A model generated the notes under the pieces. It saw nothing but the letters and a program-made list of their open reading frames with translations, had not been told where the DNA came from and made no database searches. A stretch of 64,000 bases of DNA from positions 124,001 through 188,000 of the forward strand of contig VXAZ01001048.1 of the NCBI GenBank assembly GCA_013399875.1, given 5' to 3'. Both the position numbers and the translations under genes were made by a program. The stretch is from Gymnorhina tibicen (lineage: Eukaryota; Chordata; Aves; Passeriformes; Artamidae). This document shows positions 34,401-46,408 of the stretch, piece by piece (within the stretch, counting starts at the first letter, position 1; the number at the start of each line of letters is the position of its first letter).

Positions 34401-35774
34401 TGGAGTAGCTTCAAGGGTATTGGGATGCCAGGTTTACATGAAGACATTCCCGTTCTTTCCCCTGCCAGACTCTGTGAGAAGGTGCTGATTTCTTTCTCCA
34501 TGGGGACAGAGGATAGCAGGGTCCAGACACACCTCACAGGGCTGCAGCACATCTGTCATGAGCTGGTGACTGTTATGAGCTATCTAAAATTTTTTAAATT
34601 AAGCCCATAAGTTCAGCTGAAAGTCATCACCCTCTGTCTCCTGCGTCACATTCCATAACTCCTGGCTCATTTACAGTGGTTCTTGTAGAAAAACCACCTG
34701 ATTGCTGCTTTAGTGCTGAAAAGCCTTCCTGGCTTCCAGCAGTTCTCTCCACTGCCTTCTACAAATGTCTTCCCTAATTCCGGTCCCAATGTTTCCTCTC
34801 TGGCTGTCGCATTAAAGAGCTGCCCAAATCAGAAATATTCCCCCTGTGATCTTGGCTCCTTCCCTGTGATGAATTAAGCGGTGAGATCTCCCTTCATCTC
34901 TGCAAAAACACCGATCTTGCACCCTAGAGATTTTTATTCAGTGCAGCGGTGTCATCCAGGTCTTGCTCAGGACCCGTAGCTCATCTCAGCAGAAGGACAT
35001 CATTAAATCAGGGCACTCCTGCGAGTGGAGGCTCCTGGTCATGGCTGGCACTTCTGGGCCACGGGGGATTAGCTGGGAAGCATTTTGAAGCCGTGGAAAA
35101 ATCTGCATCTTAAAGACATTATTTAAATTCAGTTCAGTCCAAGAAGCCCTAATGATGTTACCCACAATATATCTTAATTTGATGTTGGTAATAAAGTTCA
35201 GTGTAGCTGGAGCACTATCATACCAATGTACCAACATACAAATGAATGTTACCCATGTCATTTAGTACCTCTGGCTGTTAAGGTGTCACTTAAGCCATAT
35301 ATTTAATAAATAGGTCCTTTTATGACTATAATACAGATAAGTATTCAACTAATTTCCGTGTATGTTGCATTCTATATGTTGCTAGGGATTTTACCAAGGC
35401 CGTCACCAATAGCAACTGGGACAAAGAAATAATAAATTCAGGAGGCATTCAGAAAGATCTACAATGTGGAATCACTTTGTAACAATACAGGAGACATTAA
35501 TCACATCGGTGGCTAACGGGAGAGCTTGATGCCGTCAGTTGAAATACCCTCTGATAGGAAAAGAAACCTCTCAGTGCTCAGTCCCAGATCGCCTCTCAAA
35601 TTGTAGTAAAACTCGCCTGGAAACTTTTGCCACTTTCACGATCCCAGCCTATTTTCTTCTCTGTAGCCTACACTGCCTGGCTCTGATCAGAGAGCACTTG
35701 CAGCAGTGGGAGGGAGGGCTTCAGAGACATCTGGAGCCACAAAAAGTGCCAGAGAGCTACATCTTCTGGCCTGT
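34401..35774. other. Unique DNA, AT-rich with candidate conserved element
   Basis: No gene recognised. 35270-35530 is strongly AT-rich and repeat-free. It contains an inverted pair GTTGCTA/TAGCAAC (35378-35384 and 35410-35416) resembling RFX half-sites. GC content rises sharply after 35690 towards the CpG island. Confidence 0.4.
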
Positions 35775-36170
35775 TCCAGCAACTGAGCCGCGCTGCCGCG
35801 GGAGCGTTCATCCTGCCAGATGGAACCAGCGGCTGGAACCGGCACCTCGCGCATCAGGCCCTGCCTGTGCTGCGGGCAGCGGCTCTGCTCTCGCTGCGTT
35901 CGCCCAAGGGCTGCGTTTTGCTTTAACCGCTCCAGCAGGGGCTGCAGGGACGGCGCCGGCAGCAGCCTCCTGCCGGCGGCAGGGACAGGCAGGAGAGCCC
36001 TGACGGGGCGATCAGACCCGGCCATAATGACCATCCTCAGCCCCAAAGCCCCCCAGTGTCCCCCCTGGGGGTTGTTTTGGGGGTCACTCCCTCTGCGCGT
36101 CGGGGGTTCATCACGACGCGGTACTACTCCCGCGGGACGCGCTGCCAGGGATGCGACGGGATGGGAGCAG
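35775..36170. promoter_or_regulatory. CpG-island-like block
   Basis: About 400 bp packed with CG dinucleotides (roughly 35 by eye), while most of the window is CpG-poor. In birds such islands usually mark promoters of genes or long non-coding RNAs. A 145-codon plus frame opens with ATG at 35820 inside the island (weak initiation context, G at +4) and runs to 36257. It is arginine/glycine/cysteine-rich and matches no family I recognise, so it may be a chance frame. No TATA box is visible. Direction of transcription is unknown. Confidence 0.55.
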
Positions 36171-36357
36171 GGATGTGTCACCTGCCCGGGGTGGCCTTAT
36201 ACAGCTAATTACTCTGTCATTACAGCTACCGCTCCGCAGCGGGGAACCCCACACTGAAGACGGTGGTGGCTTCTCACGCCAGTCAATGACACAAATCCCC
36301 TTCCCCAGAGCCGGGAACACAAAACTGCTCAGCACAGCTTTGGTGAGACCCAGAGTT

Positions 36358-36671
36358 GTGAAACCCCCTCAGCTGGAGGGCACCCACAGGGATCATCCAG
36401 CCCAGCTCCTGGCCCTGCACAGACACCCCAACCTGGGCATCCCTGGGAGCAGTGTCCAGACGCTCCTGGAGCTCTGGCAGCCTCGGGGCCGTGCTCATTC
36501 CCTGGGGAGCCTGGGCAGTGCCCAGCACCCTCTGGGGGAAGAACCTTTCCCTGATCTCCAGCCTGAGCCTGCCCTGGCCCAGCTCCAGCCGTTCCCTGAA
36601 TGCTGTCCCTGTCCCAGGGAGCAGAGATCGGAGCTGCCCTCGGGAGGAGCTGCAGCCCCAGGGAGGTCTGA
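36358..36671 (-). mobile_element. CR1 LINE 3' fragment
   Basis: Antisense type B tail beginning near cctcagctggagggcaccca. It includes 'atccagcccagctcctggcc', 'ggagcctgggcagtgcccag' and 'cagagatcggagctgccctc'. It closely resembles 24195-24531. It lies just downstream of the CpG island. Confidence 0.93.
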
Positions 36672-39380
36672 ACTCAGTCTACTTTACTGCAGCTGAACAA
36701 ACCCAGTGCCATCAGCTGCTCCTCAGGCGGAAGAAGACAGACTGGCTGATCAGGAACAGGAATAGGCAGAGGGGGCCAGGCTCACAATGCCTCTGCCATC
36801 TGTCACCTGTGTGCACGAGGCAATGGCTCTCGTGATGACCTTCCTCAGCTGCATGAGCAGAGTTTAGGATAGGTGAGGCACATCTGGCCCAGCTGCTGCG
36901 GGAGGGAAAACTAGCACATTTCTTCTGAAGGATCTTGGTTAACTCAATTTTGCATCTTCCTCCTAGGCCACCTCCAGGGATGAATGATGCGTTTTAGATG
37001 GATCACCCCATCCCTACAGGAATCACCTCCCAGACCATGGCCCTGCAGCCCAGCTCCCTGTGGTAGGCACAGCCACCTGGTCCCACCCCCCCAGGACCCA
37101 CAGTTCCAGACTCCTGCAGCGCTTCCCAGTGCCTCTGAGGAGCACGTTTGGTGTGTAAGGATGTCACAGGTGGCTGAGCTGGGGGAAGCTGCTTAGTGTG
37201 CAACTGGGAGGAATGCAAAAGGAAAACATGACTGTCTGCTTTCTTAATAAGTACAACCAGAGCAAACCAGATGTGGACAGCAGGTCCTGTGCCCCTCATG
37301 CGCCCTGGCTGAGGCACAGCACGCACCTTGCAATGTCCCTGCAGCCCCTGCCTCCCTTGGCCACAGCCACAGCATCGGGGTTTTTCCCCCTGCCCTTCAA
37401 CCTCATGCCATGGGTCCTTCCCTGCCTCTGCCCCTGAGACCATCCCTCACACACAGCTCTGCCCCTGCACCCCTGCAGTTTCCTCCTGCAGGCGCTTGGC
37501 TGTACGTACCTGAGCATTCCTGCCACTATTCCATGCTGAAACTATCACTGTCCCCATGACCTGAAACTCCATGTCACCACAAGCCAGGTCCCTGCACCTG
37601 CCAGTTCCCTCCATGTCCTGCATGCACAAACCCTGCCAGCTGCACCCAGCAGCACCCCCAGCTCCCTCCTCTGCCTCCCTGGCATCTTCCCCCAGGACAC
37701 ACAGCTCCTGCTCCCTCTGTACAGGCAGCACTCCCCTGCCTCAGCCCTGGGTGCTCCCATCCCTGGGGCTGCTGGGGTCTCCTCCATGGAATTCAGCAAA
37801 CCCCACTTGGTTAAAGAGGGCCTGGACCTGGATCCTGGCAGCCACTCTCCTGTTCCCATGTCCAAAGGCCAGGAGGAACCCTTTCCACTCCCAGGACAAG
37901 GGACAGAACTGGAGGTGTGCCCAGAGCACAGGCACAGCTCTGACAGCCCAAGGCTCCTTGAGGGGAAGGAATTGTGCACAAAGGACTGCCCAGCCCAGCT
38001 CACGGACACACCAACCAGAGCCTGTTGTTGTGTGTGGAGAGCTCTCACACTGCAGGCCGTGCCTTGCCAGAGTGCTGGCACCAACACTGGACAGAATCCT
38101 GGCGCCTCAGGTGTACCCAGGGTAAATCTGGTACCCTCTGTGCCCATCACAGGGGTCTCTCACCCTTTGCAGTTCAGGGATTCTGTTGAGCAAACTTTTT
38201 CCCCAGTTCAGGCAGGTTTTCAGGAGTCAGTGCAGCAGGCAGGGGTGAGGTCTGTGCACTCTGTGGTGCCCAGTTATGGGGACACTCTTCCATGGTGACT
38301 CTAATGTATTCCTTGCATGGTGCTGCATTTAAGCCGCTCATTTCTGAGCTCAGCCTGCAGCATACCAATGAGCCAGGGCTGGAAAAGCAAGGTCAAGCCT
38401 GAGCCAAGCTCTCCTCAGCCCCAGGAATGCCTCTGGCATATGCAGGATTTGGTGCAAACAGGGCCCTGATGCTTTACCCTCCCTGGGGCCATCCCCATAC
38501 TCCAGCAGGATTTGGAATGCTGCCAAGGAGGTTGGATGGAGGCAGGGCCAAGCTGACAGAGATACCTGGCACAGGGGGCACTCCCCAGGGGTGTTTGCAG
38601 CAGCAGCAGGACCCATTTGCCCTGAGGAAAATGCTCCTTAACAAGCACCTCCTGGCAGCCTGCTCAGCTTCAGGCTGGTTCACAGATCTGTCAAAGACAC
38701 TGCTCTCAGAAGACAAGTCCTTCAGGTGACACTGATTCCAAGGCAAAGGATCTCATGGACCACCCTGGACGCACCTGGCAACAGCCCAGGCTGAGCCAAG
38801 CTCGTTTACCAGGACTTGTTCTCCTGCAGTGTTGTAACTCCTCTGCAAATGCAGAACTGGATGCACTCACCTGGACTGGAAGGAGAAGGCTCCCCTCCCC
38901 AGAGTGCCCCTGAAGAGACAGGAGCAAGGAGAAACTGATAGGGCAGCTTCAAAAAGACCTTTCAGAAGATGGACAACCACAAACAAAACATTGTAACACA
39001 ACCCGTGCTTCAACTGGGCCATTTCCCATTCTGTGGGAGTAAGGGCTGGGTAACTCTTTGAGGGAGAGCCACAAACCACCATCTGGGCAGCCTGTGACCT
39101 CCAGACCAGGGCCAGGAGCACAACATCTGCCTGAGGATAAAGGATGCTCCCAAGGAAAGTAGTTGAAATCTTCCGTCCGGGGGGATGGTGTACTCAGGCT
39201 GCAGGTGGATGCAGCTTCTTTCCCACAGTGACCCCAGTTTTGGCTGTCCATTCCAGATGGGCTGAAAAGGTAAAATCTTGTGCAGTTTTCCAGCACTGGA
39301 AGATCCCCTGCATTTCCACTGGCCAGCTCAGACAGCTCCTCCATGACCAAAGGGCTGAGCTTCAAGCAAATTCTTCACTC
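36672..39380. other. GC-rich unique DNA, no gene recognised
   Basis: About 2.7 kb. Many overlapping frames of 90-200 codons occur on both strands (for example 37545-38150 minus over 37571-38125 plus). Their mutual overlap and lack of domains argue for chance. No transposon recognised. Confidence 0.4.
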
Positions 39381-39475
39381 TCAGAGAATCTCAGGATGGG
39401 TCAGGCTGGAAGGATCTGGCTGTGGCTCATCTGGTCCAACCTCCCTGCTCATCCCAGGGCTCATGGCACAGGACT
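39381..39475 (-). mobile_element. CR1 LINE 3' end, short
   Basis: Antisense terminus of another CR1 subtype: cagagaatctcaggatgg, 'gtcaggctggaaggatctgg', 'atctggtccaacctccctgc'. Similarity fades after the 'catcccagggctcatgg' block. Confidence 0.75.
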
Positions 39476-40249
39476 GCGAGCAAAGCTCCATGCTGGCTCA
39501 CACCCAAATCCTGGCTACCAAGCTGACAGAACAAGCCTCCCCACATGGACCCAAGGGAAAGCTCTCATCTGGGTAGCAGATGCCACCACCAGCACTGGGT
39601 AGTTAATTTTATTTCCCCAATGGGAGAAAAAATAGTAGGAAAATCTGGCCTGGCAATTTTTAAAAGCTGCATTTGTTGGCAGAATCCTGTGTGTTGGGGG
39701 ATATGTTCCTGATTCCTGCAGGTCAAAATGCATCCAAGGAGAGAGTGCAGGTCCTGCGCACATGGACACACATTTAGTGCAGGGTGGTTTTGTTCTCGGG
39801 GCTGAACTGCTTTTGCAGGTTCTGCTGCCCTCGTTATTGCCAGTTCTGGCAGTTCTGTTCTCCAGCTTCCATGGAAATATCGTGGAGAGTGTTACAGTCA
39901 GTAATTACTGAGCTGCAGTAGAGCTAATTGCCTCTTCTCTAAAGATTTAGCAGTTCCATGGAGCAATTCATATTAAATACCTGCAAGTGAGTTACTCAGG
40001 GTTGCATTTGTTAATTGATTTATTGAGTTGTTTCTATTAGAGACGGAGCTGTTCTGCTGCTCACTGGAATAATGCTGAATCATTCATTTGCTCACACTGA
40101 AACTTTCTCAAATAGCCAAGTTCCGCGTGGTGGGAGCAGCTGTGACTGTGCTCTCACAGCATCTGCCACGGGAGGTCTCTCAGCTGCACAGGTGTCCCCT
40201 CTTGTCACCGTGTCACCGCAGTTGTCCTGGTTCTGTCACGTTTGTCTTG
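39476..40249. other. Unique DNA, partly AT-rich
   Basis: No gene or transposon recognised. AT-rich patches at 39600-39680 and 39890-40050. Confidence 0.4.
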
Positions 40250-40587
40250 AAGGACAGCTCCAAGAGAGCTGGAGAGGGACTTGGGACAAGGGATGGAGAG
40301 ACAGGACACAGGGAATGGCTTTCCATGGGCAGAGGGCAGGGATGGATGGAATACTGGGAAGGAATTGTTCCCTGAGAGGATGGGGAGGGGCTGGCACAGG
40401 GTGCCCAGAGAAGCTGTGGCTGCCCCTGATCCCTGGCAGTGTCCAAGGCCAGGCTGGACAGGGCTTGGAGCAGCCTGGGATAGTGGGATGTGTCCCTGCC
40501 CATGGCAGGGGTGGGCACTGGATGGGGTTTAAGGTCCCCTTCCAACTCACACCAGTCTGTGATTCCCTGATTTTGTGATTCCATGGT
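40250..40587 (+). mobile_element. CR1 LINE 3' fragment
   Basis: Sense type A tail, well preserved: 'gagctggagagggacttggg', 'gggaaggaattgttccctga', 'gtgcccagagaagctgtggc', 'ccctgcccatggcaggggtg'. It ends in three octamer-like repeats (tctgtgattccctgattttg, then tgattccatgg). Confidence 0.95.
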
Positions 40588-43500
40588 TCCATGGGTCATT
40601 GCTCATAGGAAGCTGCTGTGATCCACAACTAGACTGCTGTGCCTGAGAACTTGGAGGGTGCTGGGATCAGGCCAGGGTTGTGTCCAAATCTCCTGTAAGA
40701 AGCCCATAAGCTGCAGCCAAGCTGGAACAGACACATCCATCCTTGGCAAGAATTTCCAGGAAATTTTTTGCTCTTAAGAAGGATGTGCAGGGAAGTGGCA
40801 ATGCCCAGGGAGCATTCCAGCCCCTCAGTCAAGGTCATGAAAAGCTGCTGGACACACCTCAGGTGAGAGTGAGATGGACCCAGTGTGAGTGTCCAAAGCA
40901 GCCTTGTGCTGCCCACAGCTCTGCAGCAACGTGGTTGGTCTGGGAAGTTCTGTGGGCCTCAGTTCCTCTGTGTTACAACCCTTCCTGCCCTCAGCATGTC
41001 CGGGGGCAGGGACAAACCACAAACATCACCCAGAACTTGTCTGTTGTCTATCCCAGGCTGGGGCTCCCTCACAGTACTGCGGCTGCTTTCCCAGGTCAGG
41101 TCCATGTCCTGGGCCAGGTGAGGATTAAGCCCAGCACAGAACAGAGAATGCACCTGACCAGACCCAGAGCATCCATTTCTGCCTCTGTCTCTTTGTCCAG
41201 CCCAGCCTCTTCCCTCCCCACTGAAACATTTGCCCTTAGTATCATAGAGCTCCATCCTGCCCCTACCCAGGTGATGAACCTTTCCCAGCACAATGGGAAC
41301 AGGTCCAGGGCCCCCTTGTTTGGGGCTTGGTGCATCTGGACAGAGCTCTGCACTCAGGCCCATCCCAGGAGGGCAGCTCCAGGGCAGTTCCACAGTGTCC
41401 CTGAGCCTGAACCCCACTCTGGCTGCTCAGCAGTGCCCTGGGAGTGAGCTCTGCCATCCCAACCCTTTTGGGATCATGGTTTGTCCACAGGAAAAATGAA
41501 GCCTCCTTCATTTGCCCAAACCTGACCAAACAGTGACAGCCAGGGATCACTGAGAGCCTCGTGTCCAGGAGGTGGTCAGGTGGATTGTGGAGCCATTCCA
41601 GTGACTGGAAATGCCTGGGATGCTTTAACCCTCATGGAAACTGGGCTGTAATGTTGGGAAAATACTGAGAATGAGAAGAAGAAGAAAAAGAAATTAATGA
41701 ACAGCATCTAAGGCAAAAGCAGAGCTGCAGCAAATCATGGGATGCAGCTGACAGAGCCAGAAGGGCACAGAGTGTATTTCAGGAATGAACAAACCCACTG
41801 ACATTTCCTTCTGCTCTGTTAAAGCAGAGGCAAGGCAAGAGTGGGGGAAGCAAAGCAGATGCGAGAGCCCCCTCAAACAAAGCGCAGCCAAGTGGGGCTG
41901 GCACGGGGTTGGCTGTGATACATCCCTAGTCCTGGGCAAACCAGGGTAGTGCATGTTAAATATTAAAGGCAGGAATCTATAAACATGCAGGAAGAGGGAA
42001 CTGTGAGTATCAGAATCCCAAAAAGACATTACTGGAAGGATTGATTGCTGTGGTTTTTTAATAACAGAAGCCCCTAATTAGTGCATGAAAGCCTCGCAAT
42101 AGCAGCAGCCTGTCTGAGTTTTATTAAAACATCTGATGCATTGTCTCATGAAGCCACAGTTGAAAAATTAATTCAAACTGACTTGGCTGTAGCCGGAGTC
42201 ACATGGGCTGGGGATGAATGGAGATCCGGGGAGCGCAATAATAACCCATTATCTGGGGCATGGAGCTCATTTCTATCCAAATGAACCCCGCTTTGTGTGG
42301 AACGCGGGCAGCTCTTCCCTCACTTTGTCAGGCAGGAGTGTCTCCGGCGAAGCCACCGAGTGCCAGTGAAACCCGCCCTGAGCCTGGAGAGTTCAGCAAG
42401 GCTCTTTGTTCTCCATCCCATCAGTATTGGTGGAAAGGACGCAGCTTTGGGAAGTGCCAGGGATTTGACAGCTGGTGTCTTCCCTGCCTGTCTGCCTGGG
42501 AATGCCTGCTGTCTGTAACTCTCACAACTTCCCTCTCAAATCTGCTGATACCTCATGTTTTTTCGTCAAGCCCCAGCTGCTGAATCCGTGTAGTTACCTC
42601 AGAATATCAAAAGTAGATTTCCAACCTTTCCTTTCTCTAAAAAAACATGGACTATTGCAGAAACCCTCCAGTGCACCTCAACACATGTGCACTGGGTAAC
42701 TATTGATTATTTTCTGCTGGTTTCTCTGTGTTTTTTGACGTTTTCCCAGTACTTTCCCAGCATGCAGGTCACTATTTTTGGATGCTGAATGGAATCATGA
42801 TGGTTTTCATTCACCTTTAATTGTCGCTCTCCTGGTAAAATGTCTCAGTACCCCAATAAAGGTACAAAAGTTGTCCCACCTGGCCCAGAACATGCAAGGA
42901 ATGGTTAATTAGCAGTCAATTGTCACAACAAACAGCCTTTGGTAATGCTGGAGAGTAAAAATTATTTCCCTGCACCTCCAGCATCCATATGAATAATGAA
43001 TCCATTTGCAGGACTGAGCATCAGCTCATGAAAGAAACTCCAACCAAGGAGCACTGAGAAATACAACAAAAATTAATCATTGTGAGCTGTTTTCATAAAG
43101 GCACAAACTCTGAGCTCAGGGGGGACTATCGCTCAAGCCGTACAGGAGAATGAGTCTAAGGAAGATTGTCACAAGTTTTCCGCCCTAGCAGAAATGAGAA
43201 AGGTTATAAAAAAGCTCGGTTCTCTCTCTGCTCCCATTTCTGCAGTCGGGGTGTATGATTACAGCAAATTTCTGAGCCGAAATTAAGGCCTTTCTTTAGA
43301 ATTTCCTGTTTAAAAATGGAACAGCATATCCAAATGAATATTTTCTATCATACTGTATTGTGAAAAATGTCAGCCAAAAGCTTCAGCCTCACGTAAATAA
43401 AGAATCAGGCCGGTTTGTCAAGTATCAGAACTGCTTTAATGCCTTCTGCTTTCTTTTTTGAGCATATTAGAGCAACCAGAGCTAGGAAATGATGCGTGTA

Positions 43501-44085
43501 GTATTCCTTGCTAGCAGCAGATCAGAAAAACGTCAGATAAAAGTAGCAACATATTTGGTATAAAGAGTTCCTGAAGGTTTGAAAGCTTCCCTGGAGATGG
43601 CACCTACAGCTGAGGATGAGCCTTGTTTGCTCCATCCAAACCAGAATAAGTCCAGAGTTCCCAGCAATGGAAAAGATAAGTGAAAAGGCTCTTTTTCCTG
43701 GAGGGAACTCCAGCACAGGGTAATTCTAATGCCTCTTCCCAAATTCCTTGTTGTTGGAGAAAGCTTACGAGGAAGAGCCAGAGCCAAAGCAATGTGAATG
43801 CTGCTGGCAGGCAGGGAGAAGCCAGGCTGGGAGCTGGCTGTTCCTGGGATGAGGACATGGAGCTGGCTCCACTGTGACACTCTGTGGTCACTGTGTCCCA
43901 GGCAGATGGGGGGACCTGGGAGGTGCCACCCAGGAGTTCCCTCAGCTGAACTGCTCCTAGGGAAGAACACATGTGGTGGGCTGGGACCTCCTCCCACCTG
44001 GAAGCTGCTGCCTATGTTGATGAGGACAATTTGGGAGAGTTCTTACACTGCTCCTGGGAATGTCCTCAGGCCTTGTGGATGTAGG
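40588..44085. other. Unique DNA with enhancer-like blocks
   Basis: About 3.5 kb without a recognised transposon. GC-rich to 41600, where the frames of up to 234 codons (40743-41447) lack family signatures. AT-rich and repeat-free from 42040 to 43560, with candidate conserved elements at 42050-42260 and 43080-43440. Confidence 0.4.
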
Positions 44086-44145
44086 AATTGGACTCAGTGC
44101 CACTCGTGGGTCCCTTTCAGCTCAGGATATCGTAGGATTCCATGC
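44086..44145 (+). mobile_element. CR1 LINE 3' end, short
   Basis: Sense type B stub: ggaattggactcagtgcc, 'ccctttcagctcaggatatc', gtaggattccatgcag. Confidence 0.75.
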
Positions 44146-44767
44146 AGTGTTATTGTTTTGGGATCACCCTCACACCAAACCATCCCCGCGGGGGTGGTCT
44201 GGAAATAACCAAGCTATAAACTGCCATTTATTCTCCTGACAAAGGCTTTGGTCTGGCTCAGATGACTGGGCTAAGCTTTAGGGAGGAGAAGGGGCCAGTG
44301 TCCTTCAGTGGTTGGGAGTTAAGGCAGATCCGCCACCCCGGTGCAGCCCTGTCACTGCCACACTAATGGAGAAGTGCCTGGGGTCCTGCCAGGCACAGAC
44401 AGCTGTTTCTGATTTAATAAATGTGCTGGTTTTCCCCAAAACAAGTGCTGGAGGCTCTGCCCACTTGCAGAAGTGCAGCAATCCAGAGAGCTCTCCTCTT
44501 TTGGTGGGGATGGGATGACAATTCTCAGTCACAGCCCTGCTGTGGCACACTGGGTCCCCACATCAGTGCCCTGGGGGATGAATGCAGAGCAGCCTTCCCA
44601 AAGAGCCTGTAGATCTTCTTGGACACCAAACACCCCACACCCCTCTGTCCCTGGGGTCACAGCCCACAGCTCTGTGGCCACCACAGCAGCCACAAAACCA
44701 CAGATCAGAGCTGAGCTGTTCTCCTTCACTGGCCAGTCTCTGTCGTGCCAGCCCAGGGGCAACCCGG
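44146..44767. other. Unique DNA, no feature seen
   Basis: No gene, RNA or transposon recognised between two CR1 fragments. Confidence 0.4.
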
Positions 44768-45072
44768 GAAGGGGATTCCACCACCGCCCTGGGCAGCCCC
44801 TTCCAGTGCCTGACCACCCTTTCCATGCAGAAATTTTCCAAGTATCCAATCTGAGCCTCTCCTAGCCCAGCCTGAGGCTGTTCCCTCTCCTCCTGTCCCT
44901 GTTCCCTGGGAGCAGAGCCCGACCCCCCCGCCTGCCCCCTCCTGTCAGGGAGTTGTGCAGAGCCACAAGGTCCCCCCGTGTCCCCTTTTCTCCAGGCTGA
45001 ACCCCTTTCCCAGCTACCTCAGCCGCTCCTGGGGCTCCAGCCCCTTCCGCAGTTCCGTTCCCTTCCCTGGAC
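44768..45072 (-). mobile_element. CR1 LINE fragment (older type)
   Basis: Antisense type C piece: 'gggcagccccttccagtgcc', 'ctgaggctgttccctctcct', 'tcctgtcagggagttgtgca', 'tcagccgctcctggggctcc'. Its terminal octamers are missing (3' deletion). Similar to 50514-50848 and, in inverse orientation, to 53118-53774. Confidence 0.92.
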
Positions 45073-45999
45073 GTGCAGATGCTGAGCCGTGCTTGGGTCG
45101 TGCTCAATTCATTCAGCTCCTACACCCGCATCCTCCAGGATAACGCTCCTTTCTCAGCATTCCCACACCGCACTGGCTGTGGATCATCTGCGGCAGCCAA
45201 AACGAGGAGTCTCAGCAGCAGAAGCGGTGTGAAAATGCAGGACTCGCTGCATGCCCTTGCCTGAGAGCCCCGACCCCGCAACAGACCCTGCCCCGGGAGG
45301 GAGGTAGCGCGACGGGACGGGACCCGACCCCACCCCAGGCTGTTAAACCTGGAGCAAATTGCGTCTACTATTACTTTTTCTTTCCTAATTGTTACCTCTA
45401 GTGTGGCTGGAGCAGGGGGCGGTACCCGGGAACAAACACATGGGAATAACCAGGGACGGGAGCTCCAAATCGCTGCCGGTAATTCAAGCGGCACTTAAGC
45501 GGGGTCAGCTGAGGAGAAGTTGAACCTGCGGGTTTCCAGGCAGGAGCTGTAGCAAAGGAAAACCCCAGGGAGCTCAGCAGGATCCCAGGAAAACAGTTGA
45601 GCGTGCCCTTCAGTCTGGTGAGGCACTGCCGAGTGAGGAAGGCAAGGGATACAAAGAGTCTTAGGGGGCTTATCCGCCTGGGAAAGTCATTTCCAGTGTG
45701 CCAACAGCTCCCTGTGGGGCTGCCTTCATCATCACAGGGACTCGGAGGGGCCCGGGGAAAGCTGGGGATGGTCCCTTGCAGTTTCTGCGCGAGGGTATCA
45801 GGATCAGGGATACACCCCGGAGCCGGCGCAGTTCCCACCGCCAGGCACTACTGGAAACCCACGGGGCAGTGCTCGTATGGTGTTGATGTTTGGTGTCACA
45901 CTGGAGCCACATCCCCTGAAATAACACAGAAAAACTCCCACATGGCATCCCAGACTTTAGCATAGCCCAGAACCTCCTTCCCCTGCCTGTCTGGGACCT
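45073..45999. other. Unique DNA with a small CpG-rich patch
   Basis: No gene recognised. 45260-45340 is CpG-rich (gaccccgc, gcgcgacgggacggg-like runs), too short to call an island. Frames of up to 146 codons without family signature. Confidence 0.4.
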
Positions 46000-46408
46000 G
46001 TGTGGGACCCCCCCGGAGCACTGGATCCAGACCTGGGATCCCAGTACAGGAAGGATGGAACCTGTTGGAGAGGGTTCAGAGGAGGCCATGGAACTGGTCC
46101 GAGGGCTGGAGCTCCTCTGCCATGGAGCCAGGCTGGGAGAGCTGGGGGTGTTCACCTGGAGAGGAGAAGGCTCCAGGGAGAGCTCAGAGCCCCTTCCAGG
46201 GCCTAAAGGGGCTCCAGGAGAGCTGGAGAGGGACTTGGGACAAGGGATGGAGGGACAGGACAACAGGGAATGGCTTCCCACTGCCAGATGGCAAGGATAG
46301 ATGGGATATTGGGAAGGAATTGTTCCCTGGGAGGGTGGGGAGGTTTCAAGATGAGCTCTAAGGCCCCTTCCAACCCATATCCTGAGTCCAGGATATGATT
46401 CCATGAGT
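46000..46408 (+). mobile_element. CR1 LINE 3' fragment with internal deletion
   Basis: Sense type A copy. It starts at the end of the reverse-transcriptase frame ('gagcactggatccagacctg'), passes 'ggctccagggagagctcaga' and 'attgggaaggaattgttccc', then jumps at about 46347 from 'gggaggt' directly to 'gagctctaaggccccttcc'. About 150 bp present in sister copies (the GAGAAGCTGTGGCTGCC block) are missing. Confidence 0.93.

Noticed and set aside
37545..38150. 201-codon minus frame over a 184-codon plus frame
   Set aside because: Mutually overlapping long frames in GC-rich DNA without domains. Neither can be preferred.
40743..41447. 234-codon plus frame
   Set aside because: Overlaps a 152-codon minus frame and several plus frames in other phases. 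No domain seen.
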